A DNA stretch of 64,000 nt from Trema orientale (lineage: Eukaryota > Streptophyta > Magnoliopsida > Rosales > Cannabaceae): NCBI GenBank assembly GCA_002914845.1, contig JXTC01000369.1:257212-321211 (forward strand), given 5' to 3'. The position numbers were made by a program, and so were the translations under genes. The notes under the pieces were generated by a model. It ran no database searches. It had not been told where the DNA came from and saw only the letters and a list, made by a program, of their open reading frames with translations. This document shows, piece by piece, positions 12,659-24,099 of the stretch. Position 1 is the stretch's first letter. The number at the start of each line of letters is the position of its first letter.

Positions 12659-13199
12659 GGGTTAATGGCACAAATGGTCTCTAAATTATCTAATTTGTGA
12701 CAATTTGGTCCTCAAAATTATAATTATAGTAATTAATGAACTTTTCGATTTAAATTATTTTGGTCCCTGAACTGTTTAAATTGCAATTTATTATTGAATT
12801 TTTGACAAAAAACATATGTAAGGAGTACATAGTAGCATATAAAACTATGTTTAAAAGGTAATTTGGAAATTTTAAGCAAAAAAGTAAGCAATAAATTTTT
12901 TTTTTTTCTAAATTTGCATTTCCAAGAACTCTAAAAGATGTACATAATATATAATCCTTCTCTCTAAATTCTTTTGTTCAGTGTATTTTTCCTTAAATAT
13001 ACTTCAGATATTACAATGTGCTCATTACAACTGTTTTTTGACAGAAATTTAACTACATATTGTAATTTAAACATTCAATGATCAAATTGCTTCAACTCGG
13101 AAAATTCAAGGGTTTTACTTATCAGTTATCACAGTTAAAACTTTGAGGACTAAATTATAATAACTTGGATAGTTTAGGGACCATTTGTGCCATTTCTCC
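12659..13199. mobile_element. Foldback MITE with ~150-bp inverted arms
   Basis: Starts GGGTTAATGGCACAAATGGT and ends in the inverse, ACCATTTGTGCCATTTCTCC. The two arms align imperfectly for about 150 bases inward to TTTGACAAAAAAC / its complement. The loop is AT-rich and non-coding. I did not find a convincing target duplication. Confidence 0.8.
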
Positions 13200-14049
13200 T
13201 AAAAGCCACCGCTCAACCACGTGGGCAGGCAAAGCATAAAAGGCCAGCTATTTGAAGCTCATATAAACAAGTCGCGACAAAGCGAATCAAAATGACAAGA
13301 TTTAATTAAAGGTCATGTACAAAATGGGAAAGAGATATTGAAAGCATTAATATATTAGGCTAACATTCAGGAGTGTGGGCCGTGGGGTCACTCTTTCGAT
13401 TGGAAATCTCCTATATTACAATGAGATAAGCTCCAATAAATAATAATAACAATTATAATAATGAGATAAGCAAAGATCAACATTGTTGTGTGCAAAGAAT
13501 TAGTCGAAACTGCAAGCAAGTATTGAGTACATGTTGTTTGAGAAGTTTCGCTTATGATTTGTACTCATTTTGGTTTATAATGTGTGAACTCATTTTATTT
13601 TTATTTACATTTTGTGAGTTCATCCACTTCATTCTGCTCAAATTTTGCAAGCTCACTTATTCCCGTCAGGTGACGATTTGCAAGCTCATTTTCTCTAGTC
13701 AAATTACAATTTGTGAGCTCATTTTTTTCAGCTAACAACTTGCAAGCTCATTTTTTTCAGCTAACAACTTGCAAGCTCATTTTTATTTGTTCACTGATGA
13801 AGACAACTAGTAATGGGAATATTCAAAATGTTGATACTCTGAAGAAAAAGCATACGACCTCAATTGATTCTTTGGATATGGGTAGCTCAACTAACATCAA
13901 AATAAATATTATTTAAATTAAGATAATTAATTCAAATTCGGATAATTAATTCAAATTTAGATAATTAGATAATATATATATTTATCTAGTTAATTTTAGA
14001 TAATTATGTCACTTAAGGGGTGAGGTGGTACATACAGTTGTAGATGACT
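13200..14049. other. Intergenic DNA with a 29-bp tandem repeat
   Basis: No gene is seen. At 13711-13788 a 29-bp unit (TTGCAAGCTC + ATTTTTTTCAGCTAACAAC) repeats about 2.7 times, and looser GCAAGCTCATT copies extend back to about 13640. At 13913-14000 there are repeats of AGATAATTAATTCAAATT. The whole stretch may be part of an old LTR-type element, but its limits cannot be placed. Confidence 0.55.
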
Positions 14050-14075
14050 AGGACTCTCCTATAAATAGGAGTCCT
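14050..14075 (+). promoter_or_regulatory. TATA box within a short hairpin
   Basis: AGGACTCTCCTAT and ATAGGAGTCCT are inverted repeats around the TATA-like CTATAAATAG. The arrangement resembles the promoter/R region of an LTR. Whether it drives any transcript is unknown. Confidence 0.35.
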
Positions 14076-14499
14076 CAGTCATATTTTTCCACAAGAAAAA
14101 ATACTCTCTCTCACAGTTCACATATGGCTGAACCACTATAAAATTCGTTATCTCTTTTATTTTTTAAGCAATTGTTGCCTACACTTTGACCGGATTTCAC
14201 CTATAAATTTTGTTGTTATTTTCGTTGACAAAACATCCGTCAATAAATATTAAAGAGGAAAACACACACCATGATATAGTCTGCATTTTACAACGAGTTT
14301 CTCATAAGAAGGGAGGAAAAAAAAAAGGACAAATAAAATTCCCAAATCATATTTTGCTAAAATATGATCTTTTTCATTATTACTACACATGGGAAATGAA
14401 AAATGCATGATTAAATGATTTTAGTTTCTCTTATACAAATGGGCTACAATCTACATTTCCTATATATTTTATTATTTTAGAAAGAAAAAAGCGACCTAA

Positions 14500-16589
14500 T
14501 TAAGGGTGCCAATAAGGATCAAAATGTAGACCAACGGAAGAGATCAGAGGCACTCCTCTTGATTCTATGATTCTAATCCTCACAACTCGGCCATGGACCA
14601 CTCCTCCTTCAAGCCTATGTAGTCTCTTGTACCCCACTGTCGTTCCATTCGCCACTCTTATCCCATCCACGTAAATCTCGTGTCGTTTGATCCTCTGACC
14701 GAGCCCAATTGCTTCTTGTATCCTAATAACATTGAATCTCAACCCTTCATCCGTACCTGATGTGAACTCAATCCAATGGTCCCCTTTGTAATCATCCCTC
14801 GGGGCCCAATAGGTCCATAAATGGTCATTATCAAGGACATTTTCTGGTCCAAAGCCACCTTCTTTGCCCCCTCTCTTGCTACTAGCCTTGACTAATAAAC
14901 AACTCTCAGCCAAATTAGTAGAGAATATTGTGTCAATTGCACTTCTAAATTCTTTAAGTCTTTTCACATCTTCTTCGGATATAAGCCCCGTTGTATTAGG
15001 GGGCACATTGAGTAGTAACAAACAATTTCTCCCTACTGAGTTATAGTAAATCTCTAGTAACTTGCTTAGCTTCTTTGGTGATTCCGATTTATGCCAAAAC
15101 CATCCGGGACGAATCGAAACGTCGCACTCCGGCGGCAACCAGTCTCTCCCTTTTGGATCACCAGTGCTGAGATAACTGCATTATGGGGGACAATTATTTA
15201 GGTTTAGGATGTTGAAAATGAACGCCATGTTCTAGCATTTCACGTTGAAAACAAATATTGTTGGTTCTTTCATCGTAAAATGCTATACAGCTAGCTAATA
15301 CAGTCCCAAAAAAAAAAAAGGAAGCTATAATAGTATCTGGTAAACCACAAAAATTTCACTTTTCTCATTTGAAAAGCATGAGATTTTCTGTTTGCAACAT
15401 TCAGTGCATAATGTCACATCAAAGTTTTTGTACTTTATGGTTTATTTTGATAACATTCATGAATTAGTCTCTTTTATCGAGCATTAGTAGACTCGGTGTA
15501 AAAACCCTTAATTTTAATGATTCATGTGGCAAAATTAGAATTTTTAATAATTTAGGGTAGATTTAGACACATTAAATAATTCAAGGGCAAACATTAAAAA
15601 AAAAGGCAAAGAAGTATTCAAGTATGGTTGATTGGTTTATAGTAGTGAAATATATACATGTAATATGTATATGCTTACTCCTCAATGCCTGCTTTTCCAA
15701 TGGCTAATTTGCTCCGGTTAATGGTTGACCAGCAAGTGCTTCCAGCGGACCCGTTCTCATCTCCGACCCACCTAATGTCCGGACCCGCATCCGAAAATAT
15801 ATTTATGGAGCTTTGTAACTCCTTCACCATAGAAAACCATTCCGTGAAATAATACGTCATGTTTGTCGCATTTGCACCCTTTGCTCCATCGAACCAAATT
15901 TCTCTAACACTCCCATATCTACCATTAACATCCAAAAAAAAAAAAAAATGTGACACCAAGTAAATAATAATCAAAATTACCTCAATACCAACAATAATAA
16001 TAATAATAATAGACCAAGATAGAGCTAGATGTCCTTACTTTTTGAGTAGCTCTTGTAGTTGAGCCAAGTAGTACTCATTGTAAACCAAATCACGACCGTA
16101 GCGTCGGTCGTGCCGGTCCCACGGCGAAAGGTACAGCCCCACATCGACGCCACGTGTCTTAGCGGCATCGACGAGCTCTTGAACGACATCGCCACGGCCA
16201 TTTCTCCAAGGGCTCCGTACGACAGAGTGGTCAGTGTAGTTTGAAGGCCACAAGCAGAAGCCATCATGGTGTTTTGCGGTAAGGATCACCAGTGAGACTC
16301 CAGCCTCCACCGCCGTGTCCACCCACTGGTTGGCGTCGAGCCCGACCGGGTCGAATATGGCCGGGTCTTCGTGCCCGGTTCCCCATTCGGATCCGGTGAA
16401 CGTGTTGACGCCGAAGTGGAGGAACATTATGAGCTCCCTTTGTTGCCATTTGAGTTGGGAAAATGAAGGCAGGGGTAGAATGGGTAATGGCGGTGTTGTT
16501 GCTTGCTCAAGCCTAGAGATGGCCGAGTTGATCAGTAGTTGAAATAGTAGAGGCGTTAGTGGCCACCAACAACACCAAAGCTTAGCCAT
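14500..16589 (-). CDS. FUC1: GH29 alpha-L-fucosidase, FUC1 type
   Basis: Three exons on the minus strand: 16589-16039, 15918-15679 and 15175-14500, with GT-AG borders and matching phases, giving 488 residues (Arabidopsis FUC1 is about 500). An N-terminal hydrophobic stretch (residues about 5-25) predicts secretion to the apoplast. The GH29 core is clear: MFLHFGVNTFTGSEWG, LTAKHHDGFCLWPS, VDVGLYLSPWDRH, then EIWFDGAKG with Asp194 as expected nucleophile, FSDAGPDIRWVGDE (Glu238 is a candidate acid/base), CDVSIRPGWFWH and NSVGRNCLLLLNVPPN. The C-terminal ~150 residues form a discoidin-like beta domain ending FDPYWHP. The family removes alpha-1,3/1,4-linked fucose from complex N-glycans or cell-wall glycans; linkage here is inferred. 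No frameshift or stop interrupts it. There is no functional link to its neighbours. Confidence 0.93.
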
Positions 16590-16646
16590 ATCTCTCTATA
16601 TTAATAATGTCTACTAAAACTAAGAGCAAAGCTTCACTTATACTAC

Positions 16647-16656
16647 CTATATAGCC
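16647..16656 (-). promoter_or_regulatory. Candidate TATA box of FUC1
   Basis: On the minus strand GGCTATATAG lies about 60 bases before the FUC1 start codon, a usual TATA-box distance for a short leader. The next segment upstream (to about 17035) is AT-rich with nothing else recognised. Confidence 0.4.
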
Positions 16657-17035
16657 ATAATGTGGTTTATGAAAGGGAGTTTTTTGTTTTTTCGAGTTGG
16701 TGACTACATATTGTAAAAGATCTAGGATTTTATTTCAGTGCCGCATAAATTTATTGAGAGAATGAAATTAGGGTTTTTAGACTGGAATTTGTAAGAGTAT
16801 TTAAAAAATCAAATTCTACCCAGCTTAATTTTGCACTATACTGAAATCTTTTTTTTTTCCCCTTTAGGATTGATTTTGTTTAGAAAGAATATACCTCTAT
16901 GACTTGTCAAAAAGATATGCCAATATATACGAGATTCAATAATCTTATAAAAAGTAATTAGTCAAAACTTAACAAATAAAGAAATGTAGATTCATTCTTT
17001 TGAAAAAAAAAGGCAAATTAAATACAATTCTAAAT

Positions 17036-18240
17036 CAAAACTAACCTCTCAAAAAGGAAACAAATTTATATATAATTAATTATTAAAGGCAATAAATCTT
17101 GCATAGTAAATAAATTTTGGACAAAAACTAATGAGAATAAAAGTATAGAGAAATAAAATGAAAAGAAAAAAAAAGTAACTATAAATGGTCATAGGGGGCA
17201 TATAGAAATAAATCTAGATTTATCTAGCGGAATAACACAATTACAAAATCAGAACTACTCTCTCAAACAAGGAAATAAAATTTATCTACAAATAACTATT
17301 AAAGGCAATAAATCTGCATAGTAAATAAATTTTTGACAAAAATTAACGAGATTAAAGTATAAAGAAATAAGGATAAGAGACATTATAGCCCATCACTTTT
17401 GTTGAGAGTAAGCATTTACACCATGACTTTTGAAATTTATCTCAGATACTCAAAAATTACAAAAGTTGCGTTAGTTTGCCCAACCTAGAGATAGGCGTTA
17501 AAAATTGTAAGGTTACAATATGTAATTATACTATATTAACTTTTTTCAACCCTAATTCCATGCCAATCCCTAAATTTTAGACACCGTGTTGAGGTTTTCA
17601 AATTTTTTTCTTCATCTTTTAACACTGTTTTGCCCTTTCAAAAAAAAAAAAAACACTGTTTTGCTTAAATAGTGTCAATCTTTCTTCTTCCCAATTTTGG
17701 GGTAGGAATCGAAATTCTACTAATGCCTGTGGAGATTTTCTTGGGTTTATAAAGCATATATGGAATATCTTTTTTCTTTTCTTTTCTTTTTTTTCCCCTT
17801 TGGGTGTGGCTCAATGATCGTCAATCCTTGTTTTTTTGATCATTTGTAAAATTTCAAAATTTTATTTATTTTTCCTCTATGATTTTAGTAGATTATATAT
17901 GGTCAGACAGATTTCAATTGAAATATTATAGTTGTAGATTTGTGAATTTTTCTTCTTCAAGTCAAAAATATGGTTTAAAATTGGTTGAAAGAAGCTGACA
18001 ACAGCTAATTACATTTTTGCCCTTAAAATTTCTTAAGTTATTTTTAGTTGGGGCAAATTAACACGACTTTCGTAATTTTTGGGGTGTTTGGGACAATTTT
18101 CAAAAGTTAAGGGGTAAAAACTAACTCTCAACAAAAGTGGAGGGTTAGTAGGGTCTTTTGTCCAAGAAATAAAATGAAAAAGATAGAAAATAAATATAAA
18201 TGATCATGGGGACATAATGGCAACAAAAACAAATAAATGT
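17036..18240. repeat. ~214-bp tandem duplication, second unit split by a transposon
   Basis: Unit 1 (about 17036-17249) and unit 2 (17250-17370 plus 18164-18240) share CTCTCAAA, TTAAAGGCAATAAATC, GCATAGTAAATAAATTTT, GAGAATAAAAGTATA and the final ATAAATG(A/G)TCAT. Unit 1 reads uninterrupted through GAGAAATAAAATGAAAA, the very site where unit 2 is split by the element at 17371-18163. Confidence 0.8.
17371..18163. mobile_element. Mutator-like non-autonomous element, exact 9-bp target duplication
   Basis: Flanked by AAGAAATAA at 17362-17370 and again at 18164-18172. The termini are inverted repeats of about 120 bp: the left arm starts GGATAAGAGACATTATAGCC, and the right arm read in reverse starts GGACAAAAGACCCTACTAAC. 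They share CACTTTTGTTGAGAGT and ACTTTTGAAA further in. At 793 bp with no transposase it is a deletion derivative. A 9-bp duplication with long inverted repeats is the hallmark of the Mutator superfamily. The neighbouring tandem unit provides the empty site. Confidence 0.9.
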
Positions 18241-18730
18241 ATATGAAAAAACTGAATGGAGGCAAAATAGGGGTATATTAGAAAGTAAAAGAAATTATGG
18301 GACAAACAAAAGACGTAAAAAATTAAGTGAGGGCACATGTCCTCGCTGGAGTTTGATATTCGAATCCTTACTTTTATGAAAAAGATACATATTACTTTTT
18401 GGAAAAAGATTTGGGGAAATAATTTTTATTTTAAAATTAGTTTTTGAAGTATGGAGGGGACCAAATACGGAAAAGGTAGAGTGGAGATGTTTTAAACGGT
18501 ATAATGCCAAATGGGAGATTAAGATGATTGGAAATTTTGTTGGGTTCTCTTATCTTTTATATATGTTGTTGCAACTTACATATGTTGTGCAATTATTCAC
18601 GGGTTGCTATGCCTTTTCCGTCTCAATCGTGGGTTTGTCCGATTCTGAGGTTTTGCTTTCCAAGGTTGATCAGTCAGTGAAAAAAGATATTTCGGAAAAA
18701 GGGAAAAGAAATGGTATAGCATGCTTAAAT

Positions 18731-18890
18731 GAAGTTGAAAAAAAAAAAAAAAACTCAGATGTAGAATTTAATATACATGTGCGTACGTCAATTAAATTAA
18801 TAATCATGAAGTTGAAAAAAAGGAAAAAAAAAAAAACTCAGATGTAGAATATAAATATACATGTGCGTACGTCAATTAAATTAAAAAAAA
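18731..18890. repeat. ~80-bp tandem duplication
   Basis: The stretch GAAGTTGAAAA, poly-A, ACTCAGATGTAGAAT, ATATACATGTGCGTACGTCA, ATTAAATTA occurs twice in succession with only small differences in A-run length. The open frame that crosses it (18524-18847) shows no recognisable domain and is not called as a gene. Confidence 0.8.
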
Positions 18891-19203
18891 AATGTTCCAT
18901 GAGCCCCATGAAATTATGACAATGTCGGTGATGCGCAGAAACTGATAGGGAGTTGATGGGAAATTTCAAGCGATTCACGTGCAAAGGAAAAAAGTGGGTT
19001 ACTTTTTGTGTAAGGTGGAACATATTGACGAAAGGATAGGCGTTGTCACGGAAGCTTAGCACATTACAATCATTTCAACAGTATGCTGGCGTTATTATGT
19101 TTTTAATTGGTGAAATACTAGATACGTTTAACTAAATTAATTAATTTACCAATTACTTTGATAATAGTAAACACATTGCATGTTTGTCACTTGCTTATTA
19201 TGT

Positions 19204-19277
19204 AAACATTAATTTTCTTTTAACAATGAAGATCCTCTGCAAAGTCATCCCCACAAATAAGTCAAGCATAATAAACA
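19204..19277. repeat. ~70-bp host direct repeat (first copy)
   Basis: TTTTAACAATGAAGATCCTC and GCAAAGTCATCCCCACAAAT, followed by AAGTCAAGCATA, recur at 20916-20980 on the far side of the large element. The motif AACATTAATTTT stands at both ends of this copy, so a two-copy tandem duplication existed here before the transposon landed in the second copy. Confidence 0.8.
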
Positions 19278-19286
19278 TTAATTTTA

Positions 19287-20915
19287 GGAAAATTAGTCAT
19301 TTTGTCTCTGACATTTACTATCGGTATAAATTTATCCATTTATTTTTGACTTTATATTCAAGTGCCTCTAGATGACAAATTTGTTCTTCTTTTGCCCTCT
19401 CACTTTTGACTTAATATTCAAGTGCACTATATAATAGTAAAGTTATTCTTATTTTGTCCCCTTACTTTTAACTTAGTATTCAAATGTCTTCTAAAATGGT
19501 AAAGTTGTTATTCTTTTACCCCTCAACTCTAATACCGCTAGAAAATTATTAATAGAAAATAGTCAAATAATCATTTTATTTTTTAAATAACTAATAAATA
19601 TCTTTTACTATTTTTTTATATTTGACACTTCCAAAGAGCTAGTTTTTATGATTAAATAAATAAAATAAACGAAAAGAGATAAAAGGAAAATAATTTTATT
19701 AATGGTTATATGTATACGTAAAACAAAAAATAGACAAAATAGAGCAATTTTTGCATGAATTCATTAGTGCCAAAATATTTTTAGAAATTATGTAAAAAAA
19801 ATTACATATTTTCATATTAGAAAGACTTTCTAGAAAATGAAATAACTATTTGCCATCTTATTTTTCATATTTTCATGAATTTGCCCTCTTATTTTTCATG
19901 AAAAATAGTCATTTCATTTTAGCCATTTCATTTCATGAATATAGGAAATAAGAAGGCAAATAGTCTTTTGATGAATTTGCTCTCTTATTTCATTTCATGA
20001 ATTTCATGAATGACAAAAATGAAATGACTATTTTTATGAAAAATAAGAGGACAAATAGTCATGGGGGCTTATAGAAATATGACCAAATTTTGGGTCCAAT
20101 TTCAGTAAATGTCCCTTTGTCAAATGTTATAGCAAAATGTCCGGTATATATGCTTATATACCAAGTGTAAAATTTTATATACCAAGTATAAAAAATGATA
20201 TACTAAATGCATTTCAGTACAGTAACTAAAATTGGTACATATGTGTATGTACCAAGTGTAAAAATATATATACCTGGACATTTAGCTATAAAATTTTAAA
20301 AGTGGACATCTACTTAATCAAATTTAAAATCTTGGTCATTCACCTAAATTTCTCAATAGTCATTTCATTTTCTAAAAAGTCTTTCGGATATGAAAATATG
20401 CAGTTTTGTTTTTTATATAACTTCTAAAAATATTTTGACACAAATGAATTAATGCAAAAATGGCTCTATTTTGTCTATTTTTTGTTTTACATATATATAA
20501 CCGTTAAAAAAATTAATTTTTTTTACTTCTTTTCGTTTATTTTATTTATTTAACCATAAAAACTAGCTCTTTGGAAATGTCTAATATAAAAAAATAGTAA
20601 AATATATTTATTAGCTATTTAAAAAGTAAAATAATTATTTAGTATTGTCTATTAACAATTTTCTAATGGTGTTAAAGTCGAGAAGGTAAAAGAATAACAA
20701 CCATTTTAGGATGCATTTGAATACTAAGCCAATAGTGAGAGGACAAAGGAAGAACAACTTTGCCATTGTAGGAGGTACTTGAATATTAAGTCAAATGTGA
20801 GGGGGCAAAAGAATAACAAATTTTCCATGTAGAGGGTACTTGGATACAAAGTCAAAAGTGAGGGGGCAAATTCATACAGATGGCAAATATCAGGAGGCAA
20901 AATGACTAATTTTCC
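19287..20915. mobile_element. Long-TIR Mutator-like element (565-bp arms)
   Basis: Ends GGAAAATTAGTCATTTTG ... CAAAATGACTAATTTTCC, flanked by the exact 9-bp duplication TTAATTTTA (19278-19286 and 20916-20924). The left arm 19287-19851 and right arm 20354-20915 are inverted copies of each other through their whole length. Landmarks are AGCTAGTTTTTATGATTAAA and its complement, and AGAAAGACTTTCTAGAAAAT against the right-arm AAAAGTCTTTC. The ~500-bp loop carries no transposase and is mostly a second element (20072-20353). A transcript across it would fold into a very long hairpin. Confidence 0.9.
20072..20353. mobile_element. Nested MITE inside the loop of the long-TIR element
   Basis: AGAAATATGACCAA...AATGTCC at the left is the inverse of GGACAT...TTGGTCATTCACC...TTTCT at the right, with arms of roughly 75 bp. 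The centre contains several TATATACCAAGTGTAAAA-like repeats. Its position exactly between the two 565-bp arms suggests insertion into, or formation of, the loop. Confidence 0.6.
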
Positions 20916-21564
20916 TTAATTTTATTTTAACAATGAATATCCTTGCAAAGTCATCCCCACAAATAAGTCAAGCATACTAGAAAAAAAAATATTAAAAGAC
21001 ATTTAGAGATATGTAGCTAAGCACCACAAAGTAATATGTACGTGAGTTCCATATGTATTTTTGTAATCAGTATCATACTTTTATTAGTATATAGTGCTAA
21101 ACAATAAGATGTCTCACAGTATTACTCATATGGTCGTATATATACTAATAATACTAGTTGCATTTTACCCAAGGAAAATGTGATTCTTTCGTAGATAGCA
21201 GTTGTAAAATATACACATAAATACATATATTAATTTTACGAAACTGTTAAGAAACTATTCGGTCATGGGTAAGAGTAATTTAGGCCAAAAATGAATATAT
21301 ATATATATATATATATATTCTAATAATCGAATGACCTCTTTAGGATTGTTACAAAATTTATGAACAATAATCATGAATGACTACAAATCACAAACAATTG
21401 ATAGTCCTATAAAACTCATCCTGAAAAGTGGTCCTAAATATGTCATTCAAGCCTTAAAATTCTTAGATCCGTCTATTTTCATGAAGAAAATAAGTTTGGA
21501 ATCATATTGGGTCACTCCCATGTACACCTGTATTTCTAATACTTCTACCTACAAAAATAAAGTA

Positions 21565-21845
21565 GGTCAAGTTTTTTCTAATTTTTGCACCTTTTTTTAG
21601 AAAAATACCACTTTCAAATTTTTTTTAGAAAAATATTATTTTTAAAATGATTACCAGTTACTAATGTCTGAAAACTAGTTAGCAGTTACTAGTTATTAAT
21701 TATATATTAGTTATAAATACCTTTAATCACTAGTTACCAATGCTCGATTACTAGTTACCATTTTAGAAATAATATTTTTCTAAAAGCTTTTTAAAAAGTG
21801 GTATGATTCTAAAAAATATGGCATCGGATCTTGAAAAAACTGAGC
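21565..21845. mobile_element. Small foldback MITE
   Basis: Arms of about 90 bp: AAGTTTTTTC...AGAAAAATACCACTTT...TAGAAAAATATTATTT on the left pairs with AAATAATATTTTTCTA...AAAGTGGTAT...GAAAAAACT on the right. The centre is rich in TTACTAGTTA. Non-coding; no target duplication identified. Confidence 0.65.
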
Positions 21846-24099
21846 TCATTGTATATTTCTAATTCTTTTCTAAAAACGTCATACATGGTTTAATTTTCAC
21901 TCTTAACAATGACGTGTTTGGGGAGCAGACATCTAATCGGGCTTAAACAAATTGGTTCTAGTTATTGAGTTTTCCATTATGGGTCCGTAGACTTCCATAT
22001 CTGATTGCAAGTCCTAGAGGAGAAAAGGACATGGGTAGGACTAACTTGGGCCAAAACAATTTTGAAAAAAAATTAAATATAACCCAACTTTTTTGCGCCA
22101 TTTAATTAAACGTAACACTGCTTATAGTTTCCACCACTTTTTGGGAACGAAATGACCCTTTTGCCCATCTACTCGAATGAGGCTCTCATCTCGATCTCTC
22201 AAAGGGTTCTCTAATCGTTCTTAAGATGTGCTCTATCTTCTCTTTCTTCGTCTTGGAACAGTTCTAGGCACTGGCGAGGACTTGGATTCCAGTAGCGACG
22301 GGGACTTTGATTTTTGACGGCGGCGAACTCGAATACTAGGCAGCAAGGACTTCAATTCTAGGCGGTGATGAGGATTTTACTTCTAGCCTTGTTGGGATCT
22401 CGATTCTCAACGGCGGTTGTGACCTCCATTTTCAAGCAGCAGTAATGATTTGATTCTCATGCAGTAGTAAGCTTGGTACTTCTCTCTTTTTCGTCCATAT
22501 TTTTATGGCTTTGAGATTTTAGGAGATCTAATAACTGTTGACTAATTTTGGTTGAATTTTCTAAGTGTAGGTTATAGCATTTTGTTTCTAATTTTATAAA
22601 TTATTTGTTTTCAAATTTCACTAATGAAATGAATAGTTGTACTTATACCTTTATAAAACCATGTTTATTGGTGTCTTTGGTTTTGATTATTAGAATCCAA
22701 TGGACCATTGTTTTGGAATGCACTCCAATTATTTAATAATTGTCTTTTTTCTTTTCTGGACTTTCGATTATCTGTAGCTTGAATGTATAAGAAAATTAAG
22801 ATGATGAGCTAAAATTACCATGTGTGGTTTCTGTTCTTACTTATTTGGTTCGTCATAATGGTTAACTAATCTAATATATAAATGGATTTTAATGGACACC
22901 AGGACTTATTGTCACATGAATTAAATGTTCATTTTAATTAACAAAGTTAACAGTCTTCATTGTTGATAGCTTTCATATTGTCTCTAATTACCTGGTTGCA
23001 ACCTTGGTAAAGATTGCAGCACATTGAGATGTTGGCCTCTCATCTGATATTGACCTTAAAAAAAAAAATCATAACTAATTGGAGATTCAGAAGCTACCAA
23101 CCTCATTGATTTTTTTCTTTGGATTTACACTCGAGGTTAGTTCCTTATTGTGACATGGATAAGCTTCTCAGTAAACTATGTTGATTAGTTTTTATATTCA
23201 CTCTTAGAATGTAGCTTCATTCTGACTTATCTAGTAAACTTGATTCTCATGTATATAGCCATTGAGAGCTGGTTGCAGGTATTGAGACAATATTAGACCA
23301 AACTCAGGATTCAATTTTGATTTGTGTAAAATTTAAACCATGAGTCATATTTGAAGATTGACTTTCATAACTTCATATACTTATATAGTTAGGCAGAGAC
23401 CATATAAGTACATGAAGATTTGCTTATACATATTCGGACACCCCACTTCAGTCTATTAAATTCAAAGAATTCTACCTATTTACATATAGTAAAATTTGTC
23501 TTTGTTGTTGCTTTGGTTTTTTTTTTTCTTTTCCTTTTCTTTTTCAACTGATGATATGTCTACAATTTGCTTTAGCTTTTTTCACTTAACAGACTTCTTT
23601 GTTAAATATTTCATGTGTGTATAATTGATATAGAATTATGTTTTCTAAGTCATCATAGAATTCTACTTTTCATTGTTACAGAGTATATTACCATAGTTCG
23701 AACTCATACAACTGATAATAAAAGTAAAGGTTCAGTAGATAAGCAAGAAAAATAGAAGCATCCTAAGATTCTACTATTTTTTTCCCAATCTAATTAGATT
23801 TAGAATCTTACACATCATATACCTAGATGGATACATATTCAATTGGACAATTTTTTTTTCCTAGCTATACTATATTTGGATCCTTTCTTAGATATACAAT
23901 GAAGGCATATTAATGAAGTATGCAATTGGGTTCTACTTTCTAATGTTTGGTTCAAGATCTTATTATGGCATCATTTTTTACTATACTGAAATATTAAACT
24001 TGAGGTATTCAGTGGACTAGTGGCTAACTACTTAACCAATACTTTCCAGTGTCTTAGAAAAACAAAACCAGATCTTTATGTATGAGTTTATTAGTAAAT

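Noticed and set aside
18524..18847. 107-codon open frame with an N-terminal hydrophobic segment
   Set aside because: It ends in poly-Lys from A-runs within a tandem duplication; no family resemblance.
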